A model generated the notes under the pieces. The model saw nothing but the letters and a program-made list of their open reading frames with translations, was not told the origin of the DNA and did not search any database. This document shows positions 1 through 10,809 of a stretch of DNA of 64,000 nt, piece after piece. The position numbers and the translations under genes are program-made. The DNA comes from Alligator mississippiensis. Taxonomy: Eukaryota; Chordata; Crocodylia; Alligatoridae. The DNA lies in NCBI RefSeq assembly GCF_030867095.1, contig NC_081826.1, positions 252,878,251 to 252,942,250 on the forward strand. Direction: 5' to 3'. How positions within the stretch are numbered: the first letter of the stretch is position 1; every line of letters begins with the position of its first letter.

Positions 1-800
1 GCAGCGCTGCATCTCCCCGCCGCGGCCCCGGCACACGGGGGAGCGCTGCCACCTAGCGGAGAGAGGCCGGAGTGCCCCTCGCAGGCAGCGGAGAGCCCGG
101 CTCGGGGGCCGCATGCGACGTGCCCGGCGCTCCTCCCTCGCCCCGCGCAGCCACGGGGGCTGCGGGGAGGAAGGCGCCCGCCGGGGCTGAACATCAGGAC
201 AGGACCCGATCCGCGCGAAGTGGCCCCTGCTGCGCGCACAGCTCTGGCTCCTCGACCCACTTCGCCGCCCCCTTTCCGCCCCGCCGGCGCTAGCTCCGGG
301 CCGGGCTCTCGCTTGCAGCCAGGCTGCTCCGCTGGCTGTGGGGATCTGTCTGGATCCCGGGCGCAGGTACCAGCCGACCCCGACCTTCGCTCCGTCCGTT
401 TCTTTAGACGCCAAAATTGCTCCAGAGAGCGACAAGGAGCCGGCACCCACGCGGCTAAAAGGCCTCGCTGATGAGCGTCCCATCCCGCGCGAGGAGCCGG
501 CCACGGCTCGGGGCGCCTCCCCGGCTGTTTGCTAGCGCGGCTGATGCTCTAGTGGAGAAGCTGTGGGCAGCAGGTTCATGTTTTCCCGATTTCCACCCGC
601 CCTGCCCGTCTCCTGGGCCAAGCGCCGCCCTGCGGGGACAAATCTGAACGCGTCCCTAGTCATTTCCAGGTCTCTCGCTTCTGTCCTGGCCCATGCAGGC
701 GCTCCTGGCTCGGTGGGAGGACGGGCTTCCTCATCTAAGCAAAGCGTCCCCCGGTAATAGGCATGAACGTGATCCGCAATAACTCAGCCTACCTGAAGCC
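1..800. promoter_or_regulatory. CpG-rich island, left edge of window
   Basis: This stretch is very GC-rich with frequent CpG, and it drops sharply to AT-rich sequence after about 800. No homeobox, forkhead or other recognisable coding domain can be read on either strand, and short open frames here are what GC-rich sequence gives by chance. In human the gene left of BTF3 is FOXD1, transcribed away from BTF3, so this could be the promoter or 5' leader side of FOXD1 on the minus strand. That identity rests on remembered synteny only, because no FOXD1 coding sequence is visible. Confidence 0.5.
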
Positions 801-3340
801 GGGAGGGCTGGAGTGAGATTCCCCGAGGTTAATCATCTGGCATGACTGATCCCCACGCAAGATATTTTAGCCTGATCTCCTGTGCAGATTCATAACCCAA
901 GACAGAAATAGAGAAACACAGAAAAATAATGAGTTAATTTTATCTATCTATCCATCATAGATAGACAGATATAGGACCTTATTATATATATATATATATA
1001 TATACACATTTATATATGTGTATATGTGTCTATAATAATATAAATATATGTGTGTGTAATGTGTGTATCTCTTATATATATCTGTATATGTATGTGTGTG
1101 TATATACATGCTGCCATTGGGAGGACAGGATGAGAAAACAAGCCCTGCACTGTTCCTTAGAAGTTCAAGTGCTATCTACAGATGACTGCAGCTGAGTGAT
1201 GTCCAAGGCCCAACATATTCTTTCCCCCATATCTAGTCCCCAGGATCCTTGAAGTGCTGTGACGGAGTATGAATTTCTCAGCCAACCTCCACTGTTGGGG
1301 TGGCTGAATAAGAAGAGATTGTTACTCTTAGCTATCATGATCCAGACCAGCTAGGGCATTCTAAATTAAAACAAATGCCTTGAATTATACAGGGAAGCAG
1401 AAAATCAGTCAAGCTTCTTGCATTAGATGAATGGATTCCCACCTGATCTCATATCTGAGTTACTTATGCTGTTTGTTCTATGACTTCACTAATGATCTCC
1501 TGGTCCAAGTCATAAGCTGAGGTGACACTCTGCACTTTGGTGCTGGATTTAAGGCATTTGATCATCATCATATCAGACCTTTATAATGAGGCTGGAGTTG
1601 TCTTTGCTCTTTAGTTTGAGCAGGTATATTTTAGGGAAAAGGTCTCCGGGAATTCTTTGTTTTTTATTAGGTCAAATTAGGACACTACTTTCCCCATTTG
1701 CTTTAGAAACACAAGAAGTTAGAGTCATAATTTTAAAGGATATTTTAAAGATAACACTACTATCTGAATTTGTAAAAGCTGGGCATTTTATATGTAAGTT
1801 CATGGAAAGACTACTCCAGAAAGAATTACATTTGTATTCTTATTTTCAAACTCAGTACAATATGTGTACAGGTGCACATTGCTCTTCATTCCTCAAAAAT
1901 TGGCAGAGTGTAAAGGCAGACCTCTCACAAAAGATGTCAGCAGGAGAGTATGGGAGAATTAAAAAAGAGGATGGAAGTGGTAAAGAAAGGGGTAGAATGT
2001 CTCAAGTTTTGGAACTACTTTTCTTGGCATAGATAGATGAATACATTATACACAATGCAAGAAATATTGGAAGGAAGTGAGCCATGCCTCATTCAATGTA
2101 CCGGTATGTCTTACAAGACACAGCAAATGAGGCAGAACTCTACCTACTTTCAGAGATGTGCACAGTAGTCACACACACATGCATATTACAGCATTCCTTC
2201 ACTTAAGGCAGCAGAGGTATAATGAGCAGCTGGTACCCTGGGCAAACCCTGAGGGAGAGCAGGGCACAATTCTGAGAGTTGGTGGGGGGCATGGTTTCAA
2301 GGGCAGGGGGATGCTCAGGTTTCAAGAGTGGAGGCGGATGTACCAGGCTTACCCATGCTGGGAAATCCAAAACAGACCCCAACTGAGCTTCTGCTGTTAC
2401 ATGTTCTGCTGGCTGTGGCTGCTGTACTTAAAACAGCAGCAGCAGCAGCTGCCAGGGTCTGTTTTGGAGTCCTCAGCTGTGGAGCTGCTCTTGCTGCCAG
2501 GGCATGGACTGCATAGGCTGGAGGATGATTCCAGTGCCACTCCTAAATTGGTGCCCAGGGAAGGTGCCTCTCTGGCCCACCCCTAGTTATGCCACCATCA
2601 AACAGGATTTCTCAAAGTATAGGTTGTAGGTCCTGAACAGAGAAGAGGGATGGGGAAGATTTCAGAAGGGATTAGAGGGAGCCATAGGAGGTGGAACAAA
2701 ATTATTAACATTTTGTAACAAAATATGAATAAACAACAAAAAATTATAAACATGGATACACAGCATAAGTCTTGCACTATTATAGTCTGGTATGTTTCAC
2801 TGCAGTTAGATTGTTAAAAACTGAGACCCTCACTAGCATTCTCTGAGGACACTAGAGCTTACCTGAATATGTAAGATGTTAGAGCCCCTCCTAATAAAAC
2901 AGTCTTAAGCTTGTTCTTTTAGATATGCCTGAATTTATTCCACTCAAGTCAGTATAAACCATATTAAAATACATTATTTATAAAGTAGGGCAAAGTACAA
3001 GAAACCCTGCACACATCTATTCAATTAACATGAGTGGATATGTTGAGTGTAACTCATATGGATCAGGAACATTGTTAAAGTTCACATAATTATGACATGG
3101 TCTACTTTCCAAAGTTGTTTTTTGTTGGCACAGCTTAGCATGTATCTACACCCAGGTTTCAGTCCTACTCTTAACCCCAGAGTTTCTGTTGCTGAAATAA
3201 GACTATCTCCTGAATGGTAGAAAAGTTCCATTGACAAAATGCTTGCACGAATTCTGGATTAACTGTCCTGGTAAAAGCAGTCTTCAGCAACATTTCCACA
3301 AAAAAGCCTGTCTGGTCATAGTTTTGAACTCCACCACCTT
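801..3340. other. Intergenic, no gene seen; AT microsatellite and a GC-richer repeat-like patch
   Basis: No conserved coding exon is recognised. About 930-1,110 is simple sequence built from TATC/GATA, TA and TGTA/TGTG runs. About 2,200-2,590 is GC-richer with CAG/CTG runs and ends in a CCCACCCCTAGTTATGCC-type sequence that recurs in diverged form near 6,600 (ACCCTCGTTATGCTACTGC), so it is probably a degraded interspersed repeat. The 148-codon open frame at 1,586-2,032 has no recognisable domain. Confidence 0.4.
928..1112. repeat. Compound AT-rich microsatellite
   Basis: Runs of CTAT/GATA, (TA)n and (TG)n alternate over about 180 bases. This is simple sequence with no coding content. Confidence 0.85.
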
Positions 3341-3350
3341 GGGGTCACAG

Positions 3351-3636
3351 GATGCATCTACATGTGCCAATTTAAGGTGCTTTAGCTGTTTTTAAGGTGC
3401 ATTAAGGGTGATTTTAGGCTAATCATGTCTAAATTTGATAACTGTATAAAGCAGGTATCAAATTTAGGTGCTATTAGCCTAAAATTGCCATTTTTAAGGC
3501 ATATTAAGGGCATGCATGTGTAGACCCATGCCCTTAATGTGCCTTAAAGCAGGTATCAAAATACCTGCATAAATGGGTATCAAATTTAGGCACAAATAGT
3601 TAAGGCATCTTAAGGAATGTGTAGATATGTTAATGT
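3351..3636. mobile_element. Palindromic MITE with CATCTACA termini
   Basis: The left end reads GCATCTACATGTGCC. Near 3,505-3,526 the same end returns in inverted form (GGGCATGCATGTGTAGACC), followed by a second partial unit ending AATGTGTAGATATG near 3,635. Inside, TTTTAGGCTAATCATG and its near complement around 3,470-3,490 (TATTAGCCTAAAATTG) flank a short loop, so the first unit folds into a long hairpin. The structure fits a non-autonomous DNA transposon copied in inverted or tandem form. No transposase is present and the superfamily is unassigned. Confidence 0.65.
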
Positions 3637-3640
3637 TACA

Positions 3641-4267
3641 CAAATTGCCAATTGCTCAAATCATAAGCAAGACCTTACAAGGGAGGATAAGGCAAGATAC
3701 CGCATTTATTGATTAAGCACACACACACTCATACCCCAATTTCTGTTCTGTGCTGGTATACATTACCAGTCTTATCAGTACTCAGATCAACTAAGTGGCC
3801 ACCCAAATTGATCATGAGTAGGGAGGCATGCTCCTGCCAGTCCATCCTGTCAAACCGATGCTCCAGGATGACATGAAGAACAAGACCCAAAACTGATATG
3901 TCTCGCCCATCTTTTATAGCTTTGTCAATTCATCCTTATGGGCTTTCGCTATGTTATCACTGTGTTCTTCCTTGAAGGTCGATTACCGTTGTTCTCTCAC
4001 TGTTCTGGGGTGGATTCTTCTTGTTTTGGTCTTTTATCTGTCTGCATTCTTCACCAGTCACCAGATGATGTTTTCCTTTTCCATAGACACATTCTCACCC
4101 ATTCTCTCACACATACAGCATACAAAGGTCGAGCACTTATGTCAAGCTACAAAGCAATACAAAATGGAGTTTCTTAAAGCAATGCAAAACTCAAGAAAAT
4201 TCATAAGATTAAAAGCAATAGGCAAAATGTCTATGTGTATAACATTAAGACTCTTTAACACTGTGCA
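3641..4267. other. Intergenic, nothing recognised
   Basis: This is AT-rich sequence with two overlapping short open frames (3,938-4,280) that resemble no family known to me. No splice-supported exon or clear repeat boundary is seen. Confidence 0.3.
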
Positions 4268-4686
4268 CAGGTTTCCCTAGATTTATGCTGTACATGTGTT
4301 CCTGGAAAACAGCACATAACTTGAATTTGCATAAAGGGAACCCACTTAACAACATAACAAATAGGAATACATTCCAAGACCTCGACTGTATTGACCCACA
4401 GACCCATTTCTACCTCTTTTACAAGACAATTTTGGTACTCACCAACAGCAGACAGTACACACAAGCACAGGGCACTATCATAATGGAGTTGGCACAGATC
4501 CACACAGGAGACTATATTTTGGTGCGTGTCACAATGCACCAAACAAAGCAGCTGACTGTGGGCTTCTACCACACTGGTCACATAAGAGTAAATTTACCTC
4601 GCATATAACGAATTTTTGGTATAAAAGGGCCACTGCATAAGACTGAATTCACATATACAGAACCTGTATAAAGCAAGGGAAGCCTG
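4268..4686. mobile_element. Tc1/mariner (Tigger-like) non-autonomous element
   Basis: The left terminus CAGGTTTCCCTAGATTTATG matches the reverse complement of the right terminus, CAGGCTTCCCTTGCTTTATA. The right end is followed by TA; the left flank is CA, so the expected TA duplication is only half preserved. Subterminal sequences with ACTTAACAACATAACAAATA and GCATATAACGAATTTTTGG resemble the inner ends of Tigger/pogo MITEs. No transposase frame is seen. Confidence 0.55.
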
Positions 4687-5460
4687 TATGTCGACTTCAG
4701 TGGGCCAGAGCTGAGCCCCCAGGGCCCCATGCTGCTGCCAGGCACTGCCAAGAAGAAGCAGCAGTGGGTGCTGTTCTCCAAGGCACAGACACGAGCTGGA
4801 GCAGCAGTTCCAGCAGCAGTGGTACCTGTTGGTGTGCTAACTGACCTGGGGCACCTGCTGCTGCTGCTGCTTCTTTTTGGCAATGCCCAGCAGCAATGCA
4901 GGGTTCTACGGGCTTGGCTCTGGCCCACTCTCGACCAGTGCTGGGGAGGCAGGAACACAGGGAAGGGGTTAGAGCTGGGGCTGAGCTGATTGTGTCTGGG
5001 AGGGACTGGAGCTCCCACTTCCTTGGCCAGAGCTGTGCTGCACCACCCAGATATGTTACTGTGGGCTTCAGGGAACTGGCAGGCAGCTTGGTACCCCATG
5101 GCCAGGCCCAGCGCTGGGTGCAGCTGCCTCAAGTTGCTAGACATGGCTTTGGGGCTTGGGTGCACCCTCTGCTCACTTGGAGCGGAGCCACTTCTGGCTG
5201 CGATCTAGCAGCTCTGGCTTCATACATGCTGCTGACAGACCCCGCAGCCCCTGAGCTTGCCCCGCACCTTTCTCTGCGCTCCCCAGCCAGAAACATGCTC
5301 ATTGGTCATGCTGCCCCAGCCACTTTCCCAGAGTGGCACCCGCACGTCACCCGCAGGGTCTGGCACAGCTGTGCGTGCAGAGAGGCTGTCCAGGGTGCTG
5401 CCCAGGGCAAGTTGCAAATGTGCTCACCCATGTTAAGGTACCTAAAGGCATACACCTATA
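4687..5460. other. GC-rich repeat-like stretch
   Basis: This is a GC-rich block rich in CAG/CTG and CCAGG, inside AT-rich flanks. The open frames it carries on both strands (up to 195 codons on the minus strand) are low-complexity and resemble no family. Its composition matches the interiors of the GC-rich non-autonomous elements elsewhere in the window, but its ends were not resolved. Confidence 0.35.
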
Positions 5461-8400
5461 AATCCACTTAATGCGCCTTAGACTAAAGTGCATTGTTTAG
5501 GTGAATGTAAATTCACATGTTGACATGCCCACAGTGACTAGCAGCCTGCCTCCACCTTTAAGAACCCCTTATATTATGGGAATGCCTCTTTTCTTCCTAG
5601 CCCATCTCTTCAAGCATACCTCCTAGGCTATCCCATAGTCCTGCCCATGCCTCTTGGTAGTCTCTTCATAGCAGATCTCTATGTCCAAATTAACACTGGG
5701 CTGCCAGGCTCCAAACCTTTGTCTGGACTTCCACCTGTCCAGCTTCAGCCCTTTTTATCTGGCTAGACTCCTTCAGTCCAGGTCCCCGTCTTTGGACCCT
5801 AACTTCCTGGGTCTCAGTCCCAGTAACAGAAAATACCTCTTAGGCACCCCACCTGCGGCCTCCTCCACTCCTGCATCCACAACTCAATCCTCTGGTTTTA
5901 AACAGTGTCAAAATATAAACACAAGCAAACCATTTTCCAACTGCAAGTCACCCCATTTTGGCTCCTTGCCTCACTAAACACCCTAAGCTCTCCATGGCTT
6001 TCTCCATGCAGCCCTAGAGGAACACTTAGGCATCAACCACTCTGTCTCCTGCAGCCCTCTCCTTCAAAAGATCCTCTCCCTGCTGCCTGCAGGGTAAGAT
6101 TCCTCTGCTAGCTCTCAGGTTCCAGGGGTTTCTGCTTTGCTTGATAATCAGGCTGACCCCTTACCCCGTCCCCTCAGCAGGGGACACCCAATCCCCCAGG
6201 AGCCTTTACTACAGCAGCATAGCCTAGCAATATCCAGCCATAAAAGCCATCCTGGCATACTGTAGTAGTGTATGGTCGGGAGGGGGGCAGAGGGAGTTGA
6301 GCTGAATGGCACTCCTCTCTGGGATTTTTGCCATGGGAGGCACCTAGTAGAGTGCTGGAGGTAAGGAAGTGAGCAGGGCACCTGGGACAGCCACTGGGAG
6401 CTTGTGCCATGGGGCTGGTACAGCCAACATGTAACAAGTCTGTCCCTCAGCTGCAGCAGCCTCACTGCACCCCCATACACTACACAGTGCAGGGCTGCCA
6501 GGCTTCTATGGCTGGGCACCACAGGGCTCGGCCTGTCATAGCAAAGGCTCCCAGGGGAACAATTATGGTGCCCTGTCTAATTAGGCTTCTGGGCAGGTGC
6601 CCTGCTCCTCCACCCTCGTTATGCTACTGCTTCTATGATGAATATGGTATGCTTAGTGGGGGGCCACCATCTTTTCATAAGTGACAGTGGACATTTCAAG
6701 AGGCCTGGAGGAAAGAACCATTTTCAGAGTCCATTTCAGAGCTTGCTGAGGAGGCACACATGGAAAAGAGTATAAATCCCACAGAGATCCAGGAGCCTTT
6801 CCACACACAGATGGGCCTGAGCCAGACCCCTACAAGGCTGGAACTAGGACCAGGAATAGAAAGGAAAGGAAGCTTTTATAGGTGTACAAGCCATATTTAT
6901 TTCTATTTTGCTTTGAGAGACTCCAAGCCTCCTGCCCTCTTCCTCCCTCAAAATTCTGGCTATGTGCATGGAACTGGAAGATAAAGGAGCTGACTTTAAG
7001 GAGCACCTTATTTGGTTTTGTTTCTTAAGAAACAGGTACTAGCAGTAAAATAAGAGACTATTAGAATCACTAGTAGTCATCATGTTTTGGCTGCAAGACA
7101 GAACTTCCGCAACAAGAAAATGCTAATATAAATCAGTTCATTGCAAACAGACAGATATAGATTTAAACTGATACCTGAACATAACATCAATGTATGTAGT
7201 AAATTTAAAATAACCCCTGCAAGTAATCCAGTGTCAGGTCAGTGAGAAAACCTAATTTGCATGATTTGTATGAACTCATCAATTAACCTGTAATGCAAAC
7301 ACTACAAGAGACTGTGCTTTGGTTTTCAAGTCCAACTAATCAAGTCCAAAACAAACTGCTCTTGTGCAATGCTTGGCTGAAGGTAAAGATGATGTTGTTG
7401 GCTTAGCAGAGTTCATTTGCTTTGGTTTACAGACTCAGCATGGACAAGCCTACTCCTTTATGGAATCTTCTGGTGGTCTTTATACAAAAGGTCCGCTTGT
7501 CCTCGAAGATATTCTCAATAGAATTTTCCAGAAGATATTAGTTGATCCATTACATTATTTGAAAGGATACCTTTGTCTCTGCCACTGAGATAGGAGACCT
7601 TGATGTCACTCTGTTAAGGAGCAATTGTAGCACTATAACTGAACATAGTCTGACAGTAATGGGCTGGTACCTTCACAACACAGCATTATTGAATAAAACC
7701 ATGAGTGGCAGCTATCACTCATTTTAAATTTAAACTGCTTTTCTAAACGCCCGTGACAATATACATAACATTGGGGTGCTGCTATATCTGTGATGGTCCA
7801 GGAAATATGCAAGTAGGGTTTTTTATTACATCATTTATTGGACCAACTGTATAGTTGGGAGAGATATTAAAATTGAAGAAGGTGGCTTCTCAGTTTTTAT
7901 GGGGTCCTTCTGCATAGTTGTGTTGTTTGGTTCAGCCTGTGTCTTAGCCAGATGGTTGCATAACATGGAGATGATGTTATTTCTTGCACAAGCTTAGGAT
8001 GTAGATGTTTCTGTGTGGCCTGGCTTCCTTTTTATTCATGTTATGGATTTTCCACGGTAGACAGTGGATTTCAGTATTTTCTGTGCCTAATATTTTTCCC
8101 AGCTATACAGGTTGGCCAATATAAGATATCACCAAAAAAAGCTCTTTCTTCTTTGACAGCATTGATAGAAAGTATTGGTGGCAGATACTGAAAACCTACA
8201 CATTTCCTTGCAAAATGATCTAGTTCTTCCAAATTCTCTTTTAAGATGTCAGAGGTATTGTGATTTCTAGCCAGGCATTAACAAACTGGTTTGATGTTAT
8301 TGCTGGAATCAGTGAGGATAGTACCTTTGGTGTCAGCATTGATTCTGTTATGCAATAGACTGTCATGGAAACTCAATACTGTGGGTAGAGTGCTTAAAAA

Positions 8401-8745
8401 TAAGGATTTTCCTGATAATACCTGTTCACTGAACACATTGATAAACAAACTCCAACTAAGGCTTAATCAAATTAATACTGCTAAACAAATAGGTTTTATA
8501 ATTAATGACCTGGGGCATAGTGAAGTCCTTTTCAGGTGCCCTGAGGTTCTGTGAAATATAGTATTGTTATATGCAAACACCTACACATGATTCACAAGAT
8601 CAATCTGGAGATTTCAAATAGAAATCCATAGTCCCAAAAATATTCTGACCTACATGGTCTTTCTGAGTTATTTGCACCAGAAAAATCGTTCTACTATTTT
8701 TCCATAGTTAAAAATCAAGTGAAAACTAAGAGCTGAATGCCTTGA
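5461..8745. other. Intergenic, degraded repeats, no gene recognised
   Basis: About 5,461-5,520 looks like the end of a CATCTACA-type MITE. About 6,140-6,640 is another GC-rich repeat-like block. At 7,364-7,588 there is a 74-codon open frame of normal-looking composition that I do not recognise and that lacks visible splice support. The remainder is AT-rich with nothing assignable. Confidence 0.35.
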
Positions 8746-8749
8746 GTCT

Positions 8750-9790
8750 AATGACAGACAAGGTTCCTTGGGTGAATCTGATATCTTTTATTAGACCAAC
8801 CTAAATAGTTGGAAAATAATTATTAAGCAAGCTTTTGGGTTCAAAAACCCTTTGTCAGGCTAAGGACGTTTCAGCAGTTGGTGCGTGCTCTTCCTGGATG
8901 GAATGAAAAGTAAAGCAACCAGCGGCTGGGCTGGTGTGCATACAAGACAGGTAGTCATGTAGACTGAGGAGTCAATGGGTGAGAGACAGGCCAGGGGGGG
9001 GAGAGAAGGGGGATGAAAGTGGAGAGATACCTGGGGAGTCAGATGTCAGGCAGTTATAATGTGTTATAAATCCAATGTCTATATTTAGTCCACGATTTTT
9101 AGTATCCAGGAGGTTGATGAAGTGGAGTTCATAGGCTCATCTCTGGGAAGTGTTTTGTAGGTTTCCTTTGAGGATCAGGACTGAGAGATTGGAGAGAGAG
9201 TGGTTTTCTTGTGAGAAATGTGCCCCCACCGGTAATTGGGTATTTCTGTCTTTGACAGATTTCCAGTGTGCATTCATTCTGGTGCGCAGTTGTTGTTTGG
9301 TCTCTCCTGCGTATTTTCCATCAGGGCATTTGGTGCATTGGATGAGGTATATTACATTTCTGGAGGTGCAGCTGTAAGATCCAGGAATGCTGATGGCTCT
9401 GTTGTAGGGTGTAGTAATTGTGGGGGGGGTGGTGATGTGTTGGCAGGTTTTGCATTTCTTGTCATGGCACGGTCTGGATCCTTTTGGTGTTCTGGGCTTG
9501 AGGAAGTTTGCTTCTGGTGATGAAGTTAGCGAGGTTCGGTGTGTGTTTGAAGGCTAGGATGGGTGGCTCTGGGAAGATCTTTTTAAGAATAGGGTCTCTG
9601 TCTAGTATGGGTTGCAATTGTTTGAGGATTTTCCGTACAGGTTCAAGGGAGGGGTGATATGTCATAACCAGAAGAAAAACCCCTGACAAATCGCACTCAC
9701 TGGTACAAGTGAGCAGGGAAACTTGCCTTGGCCACATTCTGAGATTCCTGGATAACAGGCTCCCCAAACAAGTCTTGTTTGGGCAGCCCT
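8750..9790 (-). mobile_element. Penelope-like retroelement, 3' portion with GIY-YIG domain (broken)
   Basis: Read on the minus strand, a frame near 9,767-9,460 carries VMTYHPSLEPVRKIL and FPEPPILAFKHTPNLANF, which match the region just downstream of the reverse transcriptase in Penelope-like elements. It is followed near 9,375-9,150 by VIYLIQCTKCPDGKYAGET, the start of the GIY-YIG endonuclease domain typical of the family, and by a GLNIDIGFITHY tail. The 3' end includes TTGGTCTAATAAAAGATATC, a common end of vertebrate Penelope-like copies. The reverse transcriptase itself is missing, so the copy is 5'-truncated and non-functional. Confidence 0.82.
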
Positions 9791-10573
9791 AAGGCAAAAG
9801 GAAGAGAGTCATTCTAGAGGACCTTTATCAGCATATTAAAAACTAAACCAACAAAAGTACAGGTAAATAATCTAAGCAGATTTAAAAATGGCCTGGCAAA
9901 AGAGCGGTTGTTGAAAACTAACCATCTATTCCAGATGATGTAACAAGTGTACTGGATATGGTGTGTAGGGTGACATCAAGCCACCCTGAACAAATGTCTT
10001 CTTTAGGATTTTGTCTGGTGATGTATCAACCTTTTTTTGCCTTACTATTTCTAGTAAGTTTGGCAATGCATACTGCATTATCCCTGTCCTCTAATCCCTC
10101 CCCTAGTACTACCTTCCACACTTCTCCCTTTAATCTCTGGCTCTGTTCCCCACCCTACTTATTAACAATTTGCTTTTAACTTGAGCTGTTTCCTCTTCCA
10201 TGATGCCTGAGCACTTGGAAGCATGAGAACATATCAGGGGAGAGTTTCTGCACCTTTACAATCTATATCTATCCAAGTCTACAGAGAAGGTTATGAGTAC
10301 AGTATGCTGCACTACTATGGCACTCTTCAGGGGGATTGTGAGGCTTTCCCCAGTCATATAGTGTCTCTAGGGACTCTTGTTATTGCTTGTCTGTCTGGTT
10401 CTTCAAAATCAAAAGCTTTGCCCTTATCCTCCTCCTCCTGCCAACAGCATTTCATCCAGCCCCTGCTTAAGTTGCTCCTTGCTGTTGTTCAGTGTCGAGA
10501 GAATGATTTCATAGCCTGGTAGACTGGGCCCCTCAGAATCACTACTGGCATTGCAACTCCACCATTGTTCATG
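9791..10573. other. Intergenic, nothing recognised
   Basis: No recognisable coding exon, RNA gene or complete repeat was found in this unremarkable sequence. Confidence 0.3.
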
Positions 10574-10581
10574 TGCTAGAT

Positions 10582-10801
10582 CATCAGCTCCCAATCTGTG
10601 GTACGGGTACCATCAGTGGTACGCAGACAACCTGTCAGTGGTACCATTAACAGATTTATTATAATTACTCTATATGACAAAAAATTACTGGTGGTATTTA
10701 AGGTTGAACTGAAAAATGAGCTGGTGGTACTTAAGGTATGTGCTGGTGGTACTTTATTTTAAATTGGAGGTGCACAATCTGTCAGAGTTTGGGAACTGCT
10801 G
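10582..10801. mobile_element. hAT MITE
   Basis: The ends are inverted: CATCAGCTCCCAATCTGTGG on the left and CAGCAGTTCCCAAACTCTG as the reverse complement on the right. The flanks TGCTAGAT (10,574-10,581) and TGTTAAAT (10,802-10,809) agree at 6 of 8 bases, as expected for an old hAT target duplication. The interior has repeated GGTGGTACTT units and no coding content. Confidence 0.7.
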
Positions 10802-10809
10802 TGTTAAAT

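Noticed and set aside
1586-2032. 148-codon open frame
   Set aside because: No recognisable domain, no promoter or splice support, AT-rich intergenic setting.
4578-5165. 195-codon minus-strand open frame
   Set aside because: Repeat-like GC-rich sequence with matching plus-strand frames. No domain, no splice context.
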